From positions 62,001-126,000 of the forward strand of contig BNBA01000002.1 of assembly GCA_014654535.1 (NCBI GenBank): a DNA stretch of 64,000 bases. Reading direction: 5' to 3'. Origin of the DNA: Xanthomonas boreopolis. GTDB taxonomy: Bacteria > Pseudomonadota > Gammaproteobacteria > Xanthomonadales > Xanthomonadaceae. A model generated the notes under the pieces. The model had not been told where the DNA came from and ran no database searches. It worked only from the letters and a program-made list of their open reading frames with translations. Positions 35,617-45,175 of this stretch are shown here, in pieces (within the stretch, counting starts at the first letter, position 1; each line of letters starts with the position of its first letter). Position numbers and translations under genes: made by a program.

Positions 35617-37729
35617 GTTCGACGTCGCGCCGTCGGCACAGGCCGGCGCCAGGCACGCGCTCAAGTGCGGCGACAGCTTCCTGGTCTGCGACGGCCGCGG
35701 CGACATCGTCGACGGCGAAGCCGACGGCCTCTACCGCGACGGCACCCGGGTGCTGTCGCGGCTGCGGCTGCGGCTCGGCGGGACCGAGCCGTCGCTGCTG
35801 AGCGCGGGCGTGAGCCAGGACAACGTGTTCCTGACCGTGCACCTGACCAACCGGCCGTTGCCGCCGCTGGGCGGCAGCGCGGCGGAGGAGGGCGTGATCC
35901 ATGTCGAGCGCGCGCGCTTCCTGTGGGGCGAGCGGCTGTACGAGCGCATCGCGTGCCGCAACCACGGGCAGATGCCGCTGCGCTTCGGCCTGGCGCTGGA
36001 GTTCGATGCCGACTTCCGCGACATGTTCGAAGTGCGCGGCGTGCAGCGCACCGGGCGCGGGCAGCACCAGCCCGCGCAGCTGCACGCGCAGGGCGTCGTC
36101 CTGGCCTATCTCGGCCTGGACGGGCAGCAGCGGCGCCTGAGCCTGGATTTCTCGCAGCCGCCGCGGCGGCTGTCGGACCAGCGCGCCGAATTCGAACTGG
36201 AGCTCGCGCCGGACGCGGACCACGTCCTCTACCTGGAAGCCGGCGCGGAGGCGCAGCGGCCGGACTGCGCGCGGTTCCGCCAGGCGGCGGCGCACGCGCG
36301 GCGCGCGATGCGGGCGCGGCGGCGCGTGGGCGCCCGGCCGCGCAGCAGCAATCGCCTGTTCAATGCGTGGCTGGAGCGCTCGCGCGCGGACATCGCCCTG
36401 CTCACCAGCGACCTGCCGACCGGGCCGTATCCCTACGCGGGCATTCCCTGGTTCTCCACGCCGTTCGGCCGCGACGCGGTGGTGACGGCGTTGCAGACGC
36501 TGTGGCTGGATCCGTCGCTGGCGCGCGGCGTGCTCGCCTACCTGGCGCGGCACCAGGCGCAGGAGACCTCGAGCTTCCGCGACGCCGCCCCCGGCAAGAT
36601 CCTGCACGAGGCCCGCAAGGGCGAGATGGCGGCGCTGGCCGAGCTGCCGTTCGGCCGCTACTACGGCGGCGTGGACACCACGCCGCTGTTCCTGGTCCTG
36701 GCCGGCGCCTACCACGCGCGCACCGCCGACACGGGCTTCATCGAGGACCTGTGGCCGTCGCTGGTCGCCGCCGCCGGCTGGATCGAGCGCAGTTGCCGGG
36801 CCGACCGCGACGGCCTGCTCGCCTACCACCGCGGCGAGCCGGGCGGCCTGCTCAACCAGGGCTGGAAGGACAGCGGCGATGCGATCTTCCATGCCGATGG
36901 CCGGATCCCGCCGGGGCCGATCGCGCTGGTGGAGGTGCAGGGCTATGCCTGCGCCGGACTGCAGGCCCTGGCGGAGCTGGCGCAACTGCGCGGGCGGGAG
37001 GCGGACGCGGCGCATTGGCGGCGGCAGGCGCGCGCATTGCGCGAACGCACCGAACAGGTGTTCTGGGACCCAGGGCTGGACTTCTACGCCATCGCGCGGG
37101 ACGGCGAGGGACGCCGCTGCCGGGTGAAGGCGTCCAACGCCGGCCACCTGCTGTTCGCCGGCGTCGCCGCACCCGAACGCGGCCGCGCGGTGGCGATGCA
37201 GCTGGCCGGGCGCGCCTTCGATGGCGGGTGGGGCGTGCGCACGCTGGCCATCGGCCAGGCCCGCTACAACCCGATGTCCTACCACAACGGTTCGGTCTGG
37301 CCGCACGACGTCGCCCTGTGCGCGGCCGGCCTGGCGCGCTACGGCGAACGCGAGGCCGCCGTGCGCCTGCTGGAGGAGATGTTCGACGCCGCGGTCCATT
37401 TCGACATGCGCCTGCCCGAGCTGTTCTGCGGTTTCCCGCGGTTGCCGGGACAACCGCCGATCGCCTATCCGGTGGCCTGCCTGCCGCAGGCATGGGCGGC
37501 CGGTTCGGTGTTCATGCTGCTGCAGGCCTGCCTGGGCATCCGCATCGAAGCGGCGCGCGCGATGGTGGAGATCGACCATCCCCGCCTGCCCGAAGGCGTG
37601 GACCGCCTGCAGCTGCGCGGCCTGCAGGTCGGGCAGGAACGCCTGGACCTGAGCTTCGAGCGCAGCGGCCGCCGCGTGCTGGTCGCGCGCGACGGCGGCG
37701 CCGGCATCGGCCTGAGCGTCCGCCTGTAG
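35609..37729 (+). CDS. Amylo-alpha-1,6-glucosidase / glycogen-debranching-like glycosidase
   Basis: 706 residues. The N-terminal half is the beta-sandwich of the glycogen-debranching N-terminal type, starting HALKCGDSFLVCDGRGDI. The C-terminal half is an (alpha/alpha)6 barrel with YPYAGIPWFSTPFGRDAVVTALQTL near residue 272, KILHEARKGEM, GGVDTTPLFL, LLNQGWKDSGDAI near 412 and YHNGSVWPHD near 560. This is the GH63/GH133-like barrel layout with acidic catalytic residues expected at GRD and WKDS. No signal peptide; cytoplasmic. It overlaps the GT4 gene by 8 bases. The substrate (glycogen, trehalose-like or a small heteroglycan) is uncertain. Confidence 0.87.
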   Translation: MPEFDVAPSAQAGARHALKCGDSFLVCDGRGDIVDGEADGLYRDGTRVLSRLRLRLGGTEPSLLSAGVSQDNVFLTVHLTNRPLPPLGGSAAEEGVIHVERARFLWGERLYERIACRNHGQMPLRFGLALEFDADFRDMFEVRGVQRTGRGQHQPAQLHAQGVVLAYLGLDGQQRRLSLDFSQPPRRLSDQRAEFELELAPDADHVLYLEAGAEAQRPDCARFRQAAAHARRAMRARRRVGARPRSSNRLFNAWLERSRADIALLTSDLPTGPYPYAGIPWFSTPFGRDAVVTALQTLWLDPSLARGVLAYLARHQAQETSSFRDAAPGKILHEARKGEMAALAELPFGRYYGGVDTTPLFLVLAGAYHARTADTGFIEDLWPSLVAAAGWIERSCRADRDGLLAYHRGEPGGLLNQGWKDSGDAIFHADGRIPPGPIALVEVQGYACAGLQALAELAQLRGREADAAHWRRQARALRERTEQVFWDPGLDFYAIARDGEGRRCRVKASNAGHLLFAGVAAPERGRAVAMQLAGRAFDGGWGVRTLAIGQARYNPMSYHNGSVWPHDVALCAAGLARYGEREAAVRLLEEMFDAAVHFDMRLPELFCGFPRLPGQPPIAYPVACLPQAWAAGSVFMLLQACLGIRIEAARAMVEIDHPRLPEGVDRLQLRGLQVGQERLDLSFERSGRRVLVARDGGAGIGLSVRL

Positions 37730-37754
37730 GCGGCGCCAGGCCCTGGCGGGCTCG

Positions 37755-38588
37755 TCAGCCCGCCTGCAGGGTGGCCGGATCGGGGCCGAGCCGGCGGCCG
37801 ACATCGAGTTCGGCGATCCGCGCCAGGTCGGATCCGTCGAGCGCGAAGTCGAAGATCGCCGCGTTCTCGGCGATGCGCGAAGGCGTGACCGACTTGGGGA
37901 ACACCACCAGGCCCAGTTGCACGTGCCAGCGCAGGATCACCTGGGCGGGCGTCTTGCCGTGCTTGCCGGCGATCTCGCGCAGGCGGGCATCGCCGAGCAG
38001 CTCGCCGCCCTGGGCGAGCGGGCTCCACGATTCGGTGGCGATGCCGTGCGCGGCGTCGTAGGCGCGCAGTTCCTTCTGCTGGAACAGCGGGTGCAGTTCG
38101 ATCTGGTTGACCGCCGGCACGACGCCGGTGGCCTCGACGATGCGGTCGATGTCCTGCGGGCGGAAGTTGGAAACGCCGATCGAGCGCGCCTTGCCGTCCT
38201 CGCGCGCGCGGACCAGCGCCTTCCAGGTATCGACGAACTTGCCGTCGGCGGGGCAGGGCCAGTGGATCAGGTACAGGTCCACGTAGTCCAGCGCGAGCTT
38301 GCGCAGGCTGGCGTCGAGCGCCTTCAGCGCGCGGTCGTAGCCCTGGTCGGCGTTCCACAGCTTGGTGGTGATGAACAGTTCGCCGCGCGGCAGGCCGGAT
38401 GCGGCGACGGCCTGGCCGACGCCTTCCTCGTTGCGGTAGATCGCGGCCGTGTCGACGTGGCGGTAACCCAGTTCGAAGGCCGTGCCGACCACGCGGGCGG
38501 TCTCTTCGGCGGGCGTCTGCCAGACGCCCAGGCCCAATTGCGGGATCGAGCGGCCATCGTTGAGGGACACGGAGGGAATCGTGGACAT
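37755..38588 (-). CDS. Aldo/keto reductase (2,5-diketo-gluconate reductase-like)
   Basis: 277 residues. NADPH-dependent AKR barrel with the catalytic tetrad visible: Asp46 and Tyr51 in YRHVDTAAIYRNE, Lys76 in FITTKLWN, and His in LYLIHWP near 108. Cofactor-binding GVSNF and a C-terminal GVFPKSVTPSRI-like segment (VVFPKSVTPSRI) are present. It reduces aldehydes or ketones in the cytoplasm. The ATG follows GGGAG. Convergent with the glycosidase and divergent from the TonB receptor. Confidence 0.92.
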   Translation of the reverse strand: MSTIPSVSLNDGRSIPQLGLGVWQTPAEETARVVGTAFELGYRHVDTAAIYRNEEGVGQAVAASGLPRGELFITTKLWNADQGYDRALKALDASLRKLALDYVDLYLIHWPCPADGKFVDTWKALVRAREDGKARSIGVSNFRPQDIDRIVEATGVVPAVNQIELHPLFQQKELRAYDAAHGIATESWSPLAQGGELLGDARLREIAGKHGKTPAQVILRWHVQLGLVVFPKSVTPSRIAENAAIFDFALDGSDLARIAELDVGRRLGPDPATLQAG

Positions 38589-38729
38589 GGAGGCTCCCGG
38601 GGCAAAGCGTTGATGGTAGACGCAACCGCGGCGATGCTCCGCGAAACGCTGGGTTGCGAGGGGGCAACGCCGCGCGGCTTGTGCCGATTTTCGCGTCGTG
38701 TTGGGTGGAAAACGCGCAAAACCTCGCGC

Positions 38730-38743
38730 TGACATCGTTGTCA
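38730..38743. promoter_or_regulatory. TGACA-N4-TGTCA inverted repeat upstream of TonB receptor
   Basis: TGACA and TGTCA are perfect arms around TCGT, 124 bases before the receptor start. The 278-base gap between the aldo/keto reductase and the receptor holds no other gene. The shape fits a LacI-type dimer site such as those seen before xanthomonad TonB receptors; the regulator is not in the window. Confidence 0.5.
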
Positions 38744-38866
38744 CACAACTGCAAGCACGCCTGCGAACAATTGCGCGCCGCCATCGCCCGGCGGTGCTGC
38801 TGGCATCCCCCTTCGCCTCGCCCGGCGGACCGTTCCGCCGTGGCCATTTTCGTCCGGTATTCCCCC

Positions 38867-41650
38867 ATGCCCCATTCGATCCATTTCCAGAGCCGCCTTT
38901 CGCGTGCCGTCGTCGCCGCGCTGCTCGGCGTCGCGCCGGTGGTCCACGCGCAAGCGCAGGATGCCGCACAGGACGCGGAAACGTCCGCCACGCCATCCTC
39001 CGCCAAGACCCTGGACAAGGTCACCGTCGCCGCCACCCGCTACAACGCCACCGACATGCAGATGGCCGCGGACAACACCGCCAGCGTGCTGTCGGCCGAC
39101 GACCTGAAGTACACCGCCGTGCACAACATCGCCGAGGCGCTCGGCCTGATGCCCGGCGTCAGCGTGATCAACACCGGGCAGTCCTACTTCGGCGGCATCG
39201 ATGGCGCCGCGCGCGGCGAAGGCATGTTCGCCTCGGTGCGCGGCCTCAACGCCGAGTACAACGTCAACCTGATCGACGGCGTCAACGTCGCGCAGGGCAT
39301 GCCGTACAGCCGCAGCGTGCAGCTGAGCCTGCTGCCGCCGTCCGGACTGCAGACGATCGTGCTCAACAAGACCTCGACCGCGGCGATGGACGGCGATGCG
39401 ATCGGCGGCACCATCGATTACCGCACCCCGACCGCGTTCGACTACGGCGAGGCGCAGGGCGGCAGCGTCACCGCCAGCGGCCGCCTGGAAAGCCGCGCCC
39501 GCGACTACGACCAGGACGGCCTGGGCGGCGGCCTGGCCGGGGAGTACCACTTCCGCTTCGGCGAGGACAACCAGTTCGGCTTCTACGCCAGCGCGTACTA
39601 CGACGAGCGCAGCTACGTGAACAGCGAGGTCGCCGGCGCCACCACCGCCAGCAACGACGGGTCCTGGGAGTTCGCGCGCACCAACGCCAAGGGCGCGCTG
39701 GCTGACGGCTACGATCCGCAGCAATCGCTGATGGGCACCGGCCTCAACGTCGGCTATTCCGAAGGCACCACGCGTCGCTACGGCGGCAACGCCTCGTTCG
39801 ACTGGCGCGTCGACCCGACCTTGCACCTGTATGCGCGCGCCACCTACGCCTACGCCAAGACCGAGCAGAACACCGGCTACTCGCAGCTGATCCCTGGCGA
39901 CGTGAGCTACGTCGCCACCGGCACCGACGGCGTGTACCAGCCGCGGATCGGCAACTACTCGGTGCGCTACTGGTACGAGACCAACCCGGAGGTGGCCGAC
40001 CTGGCCACGTTCCAGGTCGGCGCCGACAAGCAGTCGGGCAACTGGACGTTCTCGCCGAACGTGTTCTACAGCTTCGGCGACAACGACCGCCCCGACCACA
40101 TCGAGATCTCCGCGCGCACCAACCAGTATTCCGACGGCGCCAATCCCCGCTACGGCGCCAACCAGTTCCTGGGCTACGACAGCGACGGTTTCCCGGTCCC
40201 GCTGCTCACCCCGGAGATGCGCCAGCGCCTCAACGACATCGGCGGCCTGTATGCGCGCCGCACCGGCCAGCTGACCAAGGAGTACAGCGGCCAGGACAAG
40301 GGCGGCGCCAAGTTCGACGTGCGCTACGACTTCGAGCACGGCGCGCTGCAGAACGTGCAGTTCGGGGCGAAGTACGTGGACAGCTCGCGCACCTTCACCA
40401 GCCGCGACTGGACGACCGCCAAGTACACCGACGGCACCCTGCTGCGCGACACCGGCCTGGTCACCGGCGAGTACGACGCGGTGTATCCGGGCAAGTACGA
40501 CTGGAACACGGTCAAGCTCAGCAATTCCGGGCTGAAGAACCTGATCGCGCGGAACCTCGCCGCCGACAGCTTCGATACCTGCGGCAGCCTGTACGTCAAC
40601 AACTACAACTGCAACACGATGCGCGGCACCGAGGCGGTGTCCTCGGCCTACGTGATGGCGAACCTGCGCTTCGGCGACCTGGAGATCATCCCCGGCCTGC
40701 GCTACGAGCACACCTCGATCCGCAACACCTTCTGGGTGATGCCGGAGGACGCCGACGGCAACGAAGTCGCCGGCCACTTCGACAACAACCGCACCCGCTA
40801 CAACGAACTGCTGCCGAGCGTGTTCCTGAACTGGCGCCCGAGCGACCGCAGCGTCTACCGCGCGTCGGCGTGGACCAGCTACACGCGCCCGGCATTCGTG
40901 CAGCTCGGCGGCGGCGTGTCTTCCGACGTTTCCGAAGACGGCGTGACCACCATCACCGAGGGCAACCCGAACCTGAAGCCGATCAAGTCGGTCAACCTCG
41001 ACATGTCCGGCGAATGGCAGAACGATGCCGGCGGCCACGCGATGCTCGCGGTCTACTACAAGCACCTGAGCGACTACATCTACGAGAGCGGTTCGAACGC
41101 GGCCAACGCCGGCGACTTCCAGGGCGACGGCGGCGTCATCCACAGGCGCCCGCAGAACGGCGGCGACGGCGAGGTGTACGGACTGGAGGCCGCGCTGCGC
41201 CAGCGCTTCCAGGGCTTGCCGCCGCTGCTGGACGGCCTGGGCGTGAGCCTCAACGCCACCCGCCAGAAGACCCATGTCGATCTCGGCATGGAAGGCTTCC
41301 ACGACGAGCGCATCCAGAACGCGCCGGACCTGATGGCCAATGCCGAGCTGTTCTACGAGCACGGCCCGCTGTCGATGAACCTGATCTACCACTACTCCGG
41401 CGAGTTCATCTCGGCCTACGACTACCTGCGCCAGGGCGCGAAGTGGGACGACCTGTGGGTCAAGCCGAGTTCGCGCCTCGACCTGCACGTCGGCTACGCC
41501 TTCGGCGAACGCTGGCGCGCGGACCTGTCGGTGGCCAACCTGACCAAGCGCGTGAGCTACTGGGCGCATGTCGGCCACAACAGCACGGCGCTGTCGGACA
41601 TCGTGGATTCCGGCATGACCAGCCTGCTGACGGTCAAATATGCCTTCTGA
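38867..41650 (+). CDS. TonB-dependent outer-membrane receptor, paired with phosphatase
   Basis: 927 residues. The signal peptide (VVAALLGVAPVVHA) ends near residue 24. A TonB-box-like LDKVTVAATR lies near 45, the plug contains SVINTGQSYFGG, SVRGLNAEYNVNLIDG and AIGGTIDYRTP, and the 22-strand barrel ends TSLLTVKYAF. It is of the same broad class as the receptor at 8446 but clearly a different subtype. The stop overlaps the start of a histidine-acid phosphatase by 11 bases, suggesting a phosphorylated substrate such as phytate. The chosen ATG is the one just before the signal peptide. Confidence 0.88.
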   Translation: MPHSIHFQSRLSRAVVAALLGVAPVVHAQAQDAAQDAETSATPSSAKTLDKVTVAATRYNATDMQMAADNTASVLSADDLKYTAVHNIAEALGLMPGVSVINTGQSYFGGIDGAARGEGMFASVRGLNAEYNVNLIDGVNVAQGMPYSRSVQLSLLPPSGLQTIVLNKTSTAAMDGDAIGGTIDYRTPTAFDYGEAQGGSVTASGRLESRARDYDQDGLGGGLAGEYHFRFGEDNQFGFYASAYYDERSYVNSEVAGATTASNDGSWEFARTNAKGALADGYDPQQSLMGTGLNVGYSEGTTRRYGGNASFDWRVDPTLHLYARATYAYAKTEQNTGYSQLIPGDVSYVATGTDGVYQPRIGNYSVRYWYETNPEVADLATFQVGADKQSGNWTFSPNVFYSFGDNDRPDHIEISARTNQYSDGANPRYGANQFLGYDSDGFPVPLLTPEMRQRLNDIGGLYARRTGQLTKEYSGQDKGGAKFDVRYDFEHGALQNVQFGAKYVDSSRTFTSRDWTTAKYTDGTLLRDTGLVTGEYDAVYPGKYDWNTVKLSNSGLKNLIARNLAADSFDTCGSLYVNNYNCNTMRGTEAVSSAYVMANLRFGDLEIIPGLRYEHTSIRNTFWVMPEDADGNEVAGHFDNNRTRYNELLPSVFLNWRPSDRSVYRASAWTSYTRPAFVQLGGGVSSDVSEDGVTTITEGNPNLKPIKSVNLDMSGEWQNDAGGHAMLAVYYKHLSDYIYESGSNAANAGDFQGDGGVIHRRPQNGGDGEVYGLEAALRQRFQGLPPLLDGLGVSLNATRQKTHVDLGMEGFHDERIQNAPDLMANAELFYEHGPLSMNLIYHYSGEFISAYDYLRQGAKWDDLWVKPSSRLDLHVGYAFGERWRADLSVANLTKRVSYWAHVGHNSTALSDIVDSGMTSLLTVKYAF

Positions 41651-42905
41651 GGAAAGGCGCCCGGACCGTCGCCGCCGCGTCCATGGCGCGCTCGCGCTGC
41701 TGCTGGCCTGCCTCGCACCGCTGGCGGCGTGGGGCAGGCCCGCGCCCCCGGATTGGCGACTGGAGCGCATCGTGCTGGTGGCCCGGCACGGCGTGCGCGC
41801 GCCGTTGGACGGCGAGGCCGCCGCGGCGCGCTACGCCGACGCGCCCTGGCCGCACTGGGACACGCCGGCCAGCCTGCTGACCCCGCACGGTCGCGAGGCG
41901 GTGCGCCTGAGCGGCGCCTACCTGCGGCAATGGCTGCGGCAGGCAGGCGCGCTGCCGCACGAGGGTTGCCCGGCCGCGGGCGCCGTCGAGGTGTGGGCCA
42001 ATACCGACGCGCGCACCATCGACAGCGGGCAGCTGCTGGCGGATGCGCTGGCACCGGGATGCGGGCTCGTCGCCGGCCATCGCGCGCCGGGCAGCGACGA
42101 TCCGCTGTTCCGTCCGGTCGAGGCCGGCGCGGTCGCTTTCGACGCACGCGCGGCGGTCGCTTCGATCCAGCGCGAGAATGGCGGGCCGGCCGCGCTGGCG
42201 GCCGCGCACCGCGAAGAGCTGGCGGCGATGCAGGCCTTGCTGGGCTGCGGGCCGCGCTGCGATTTCGCGGCGATGCCGTCGTCGCTGGCACCGTCGGCGA
42301 ACGGGCGCGGGCTGTCGTTGAAGGGGCCGGTCGACCTCACGTCGGGTACCGGCGAGGTGTTCCTGCTGCAGTACGCCGAGGGCCTGCCGCTCGACCAGGT
42401 GGCCTGGGGGCGTGCCACGCCGGCGCGGCTCGAGGCGGTCTCGCGCCTGCACGCGCTGCTGTTCGATGTCCATGCGCGTCCGCGCTACATGGCCTCGCGC
42501 GCCGGCGCGCCGCTGGCGCGCGAGGTCCTGGCGCGGCTGGGCGAGGGCGATGCGCCGACGGTGTCGCTGTTCGTCGGCAGCGATACGCACATCGCCGCGC
42601 TGGCCAGCCTGCTGGGCGTGCATTTCCACCTGCCGGGCTATGGCGCGGACGATCCGCCGCCGGGCGGGATGCTGGCGCTGGAGCGCTGGCGCGACGGCAC
42701 CAGCGGAGCGCGCTACGTGCGCGTGGAGTACCTGGCGCAGTCGCTGGACCAGCTGCGCGAACTGCGGCCGCTGGACCTGGCGCATCCGCCGTTGCGGCAG
42801 GCGCTGGCGCCGGCGGTGTGCGGAAAGGCGGCGACATCGATGGGGTGCCCGCTGAAGGCATTCGTCACCCAGCTGCGCGCAGCCGCGCAACCTGCATCGC
42901 CATAG
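41640..42905 (+). CDS. Exported histidine-acid phosphatase (phytase/AppA-like)
   Basis: 421 residues with a signal peptide (ALALLLACLAPLAAWG). The catalytic motif ARHGVRAP has the nucleophile His50. Later features are WANTDARTIDSGQLLADAL and, near residue 311, GSDTHIAALASLLG. In AppA and Agp the last motif is GHD; here it reads GSD, so the Asp proton donor is kept but the preceding His is Ser. It probably releases phosphate from phytate or sugar phosphates in the periplasm. It overlaps the TonB receptor gene by 11 bases and is surely co-transcribed. A dispersed repeat follows. Confidence 0.87.
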   Translation: MPSEERRPDRRRRVHGALALLLACLAPLAAWGRPAPPDWRLERIVLVARHGVRAPLDGEAAAARYADAPWPHWDTPASLLTPHGREAVRLSGAYLRQWLRQAGALPHEGCPAAGAVEVWANTDARTIDSGQLLADALAPGCGLVAGHRAPGSDDPLFRPVEAGAVAFDARAAVASIQRENGGPAALAAAHREELAAMQALLGCGPRCDFAAMPSSLAPSANGRGLSLKGPVDLTSGTGEVFLLQYAEGLPLDQVAWGRATPARLEAVSRLHALLFDVHARPRYMASRAGAPLAREVLARLGEGDAPTVSLFVGSDTHIAALASLLGVHFHLPGYGADDPPPGGMLALERWRDGTSGARYVRVEYLAQSLDQLRELRPLDLAHPPLRQALAPAVCGKAATSMGCPLKAFVTQLRAAAQPASP

Positions 42906-42941
42906 CGGCATCGCTAAACTCTTGTAGGAAAGCCGCTCTTG

Positions 42942-42970
42942 CGGGAGCGGCTTCAGCCGCGATGGGTTTT
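42942..42970. repeat. Copy of the dispersed REP-like repeat
   Basis: GCGGGAGCGGCTTCAGCCGC then GATGGGTTTT matches the arms at 16813-16840 and 16897-16925. An upstream AAAGCCGCTCTTGCGGGAGCGGCTT can fold back (AGCCGCT with AGCGGCT). It lies between the phosphatase and the convergent thioesterase. Confidence 0.75.
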
Positions 42971-43015
42971 CCCGGTAACGCTCCCCAAAAGCTGCGCCTG
43001 CAGGGCATCGCGATT

Positions 43016-43525
43016 TCAGATCGCCGCGACCGGCGCCTCCGGCATCGAGGCCAGCAGTTCGCGGTGGCGCTGTTCCATCTCCTGGCGCAGCTGCCGGCGG
43101 ATCTGCGCGGCGGCGTGGCGGCGCTTCTCGTCGGCGTTCTGCGGCTCCAGCGGCGGCACCGGCGTGGGCTTGCCCTCGTCGTCGACCGCGACCATGGTGA
43201 AGAAGCAGCTGTTGGCGTGGCGCACGCTCTGCTTGCGGATGTCCTCGGCCACCACCTTGATGCCGACTTCCATCGACGAAGTGCCGGTGTAGTTGACCGA
43301 CGCCAGGAAGGTGACCAGTTCGCCCACCGCGATCGGCTCGCGGAACATCACCTGGTCCACCGAGAGCGTCACCACGTAGCGGCCGGCGTAGCGGCTGGCG
43401 CAGGCGTAGGCGACCTGGTCGAGCAGGCGCAGGATCGCGCCGCCGTGGACCTTGCCGGAGAAGTTGGCCATCTCCGGCGACATCAGCACGGTCATGGACA
43501 GCTGGTGGGACTTGAGCTCGGACAT
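43016..43525 (-). CDS. Hotdog-fold acyl-CoA thioesterase
   Basis: 169 residues of the YciA/BFIT-type acyl-CoA thioesterase family. The first 125 residues are the hotdog domain: PEMANFSGKVHGGAILRLLDQVAY (the central helix with the active-site region), YVVTLSVDQVMFREPI, and TSSMEVGIKVVAED. The C-terminal 45 residues are a charged helix (AAQIRRQLRQEMEQRHREL). It hydrolyses acyl-CoA in the cytoplasm. It starts at ATG 43525 and is separated from metK by a terminator, so it has its own promoter in the 124-base region between or is read through. Confidence 0.9.
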   Translation of the reverse strand: MSELKSHQLSMTVLMSPEMANFSGKVHGGAILRLLDQVAYACASRYAGRYVVTLSVDQVMFREPIAVGELVTFLASVNYTGTSSMEVGIKVVAEDIRKQSVRHANSCFFTMVAVDDEGKPTPVPPLEPQNADEKRRHAAAQIRRQLRQEMEQRHRELLASMPEAPVAAI

Positions 43526-43644
43526 CGGGGCGTGCGCCGCTGGAGGTGAGGGCCGCAGGCTAACCGAGTGCTCGCCCCGGTCGCCAGCGCCGGCGTGGAC
43601 GGCCTCGTCCGGCACGGGGAACCGCACCCGGCGCGCGCCGGCCC

Positions 43645-43673
43645 AAAAAGAAAGGCCGCCCGGAGGCGGCCTT
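43645..43673 (-). terminator. Terminator after metK
   Basis: On the minus strand AAGGCCGCC pairs with GGCGGCCTT (43652-43673, loop TCCG), followed by TCTTTTT (43645-43650). A strong rho-independent terminator 29 bases after the metK stop. Confidence 0.92.
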
Positions 43674-43701
43674 CCTTCGACCGGCGCGCGGCCGGACCGG
43701 C

Positions 43702-44913
43702 TTACTTCAGCTTGGCGTCGGCGCGCAGCGCCTCGGCCTTGTCGGTCTTCTCCCACGAGAACGCGGTGGCGGTGACGGTCTCGCCGGCGCCGTTGACGTA
43801 GGTGAACTCCTTCGGCTTGCGGCCGAAGTGGCCGTACGAGGCGGTCGGCTGGTACATCGGGTGGATCAGGTCGAGCATCTTGATGATGCCGTACGGGCGC
43901 AGGTCGAAATGCTTGCGGATCAGCTTCTCGATCTTGTCGTCCGGGATCTTGCCGGTGCCGAAGGTGGTCACCGAGATCGAGGTCGGCTCGGCCACGCCGA
44001 TCGCGTAGGACACCTGCACCTCGCAGCGGTCGGCCAGGCCGGCGGCCACGACGTTCTTGGCGACGTAGCGCGCGGCGTAGGCGGCCGAGCGGTCGACCTT
44101 GGACGGGTCCTTGCCCGAGAACGCACCGCCGCCGTGGCGGGCCCAGCCGCCGTAGGTGTCGACGATGATCTTGCGCCCGGTCAGGCCGCAGTCGCCCACC
44201 GGGCCGCCGATCACGAACTTGCCGGTCGGGTTGATGTGGAACTTGGTGCCCTTGTGCAGCCACTTGGCCGGCAGCACCGGCTTGAGGATCTCCTCGCGCA
44301 CGGCCTCGATCAGGTCCTTCTGCTTCACGCCCGGGTCGTGCTGGGTGGACAGCACCACGGCGTCGATCGCGGTCGCCACGCCATCCTCGTAGCGCAGGGT
44401 GACCTGCGACTTGGCGTCCGGGCGCAGCCACGGCAGCGGCGAGTTCTTCTTCTTGCGGATCTTGGCCTGCTGCTCGACCAGGCGGTGCGACAGGTGGATC
44501 GCGGCCGGCATGAAGCTGTCGGTCTCGTTGGTGGCGTAGCCGAACATCAGGCCCTGGTCGCCGGCGCCCTGTTCCTCGGGCTTCTTGCGGTCCACGCCCT
44601 GGTTGATGTCCGGGGACTGCTTGCCGATCAGGTTGAGCACGCCGCAGGTGGCGCCGTCGAAGCCGACGTCGCTGGAGTCGTAGCCGATGTCCAGGATCAC
44701 CTTGCGGGTCAGCGCCTCCAGGTCGATCCAGGCCGAGGTGGTGATCTCGCCGGCGACGATGGCCACGCCGGTCTTCACCAGCGTCTCGCAGGCCACGCGG
44801 GCACGGGCGTCCTGGGCCAGGATGGCATCCAGCACCGCATCGGAGATCTGGTCGGCGATCTTGTCCGGATGGCCTTCGGAGACCGATTCGGAAGTGAACA
44901 GGTAGCTGGACAT
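43702..44913 (-). CDS. metK: S-adenosylmethionine synthetase
   Basis: 403 residues. It makes SAM from methionine and ATP. Motifs: [22 protein letters not shown] at the N-terminus (ATP/metal site), [10 protein letters not shown] near residue 130, [15 protein letters not shown] near 225 and the P-loop-like [19 protein letters not shown] near 265. The ATG is at 44913; the longer frame to 44982 passes through the promoter. A TATCAT -10 on the minus strand at 44959-44954 would give a leader of about 35 bases, too short for a SAM riboswitch. The 262-base gap to the next gene holds no gene. Confidence 0.97.
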   Translation of the reverse strand: MSSYLFTSESVSEGHPDKIADQISDAVLDAILAQDARARVACETLVKTGVAIVAGEITTSAWIDLEALTRKVILDIGYDSSDVGFDGATCGVLNLIGKQSPDINQGVDRKKPEEQGAGDQGLMFGYATNETDSFMPAAIHLSHRLVEQQAKIRKKKNSPLPWLRPDAKSQVTLRYEDGVATAIDAVVLSTQHDPGVKQKDLIEAVREEILKPVLPAKWLHKGTKFHINPTGKFVIGGPVGDCGLTGRKIIVDTYGGWARHGGGAFSGKDPSKVDRSAAYAARYVAKNVVAAGLADRCEVQVSYAIGVAEPTSISVTTFGTGKIPDDKIEKLIRKHFDLRPYGIIKMLDLIHPMYQPTASYGHFGRKPKEFTYVNGAGETVTATAFSWEKTDKAEALRADAKLK

Positions 44914-45175
44914 CAGCCTATATCCCTTGATTCGGATGAAAAGATGGGCGCGCATGATACACGCGCCGGGGCGGTCGTGCATTGTGCCGTGCGCGAGGTT
45001 GCACCGGGGTTAAGTCCGCCGGGCGCCGGGACCCGGCCGGCGCCCGGCCGGCGCGCGGGGGCGGCCGGGCGCCGCAAGGCGGGAGCCGGCGACGTCATGG
45101 AACTGCCTTGCCGCTGCAACATGACCGTCGCCACCGCTCCGGAGCATGGGCGCAACGGGGAATGGAGATGCCGCG

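Noticed and set aside
38725-38750. Pho box upstream of the receptor-phosphatase pair
   Set aside because: The two CTGTCAT-like halves are nine rather than eleven bases apart. The inverted reading TGACA-N4-TGTCA is perfect and more convincing.
44914-45000. SAM riboswitch before metK
   Set aside because: The inferred leader is only about 35 bases, and no SAM riboswitch core was recognised.
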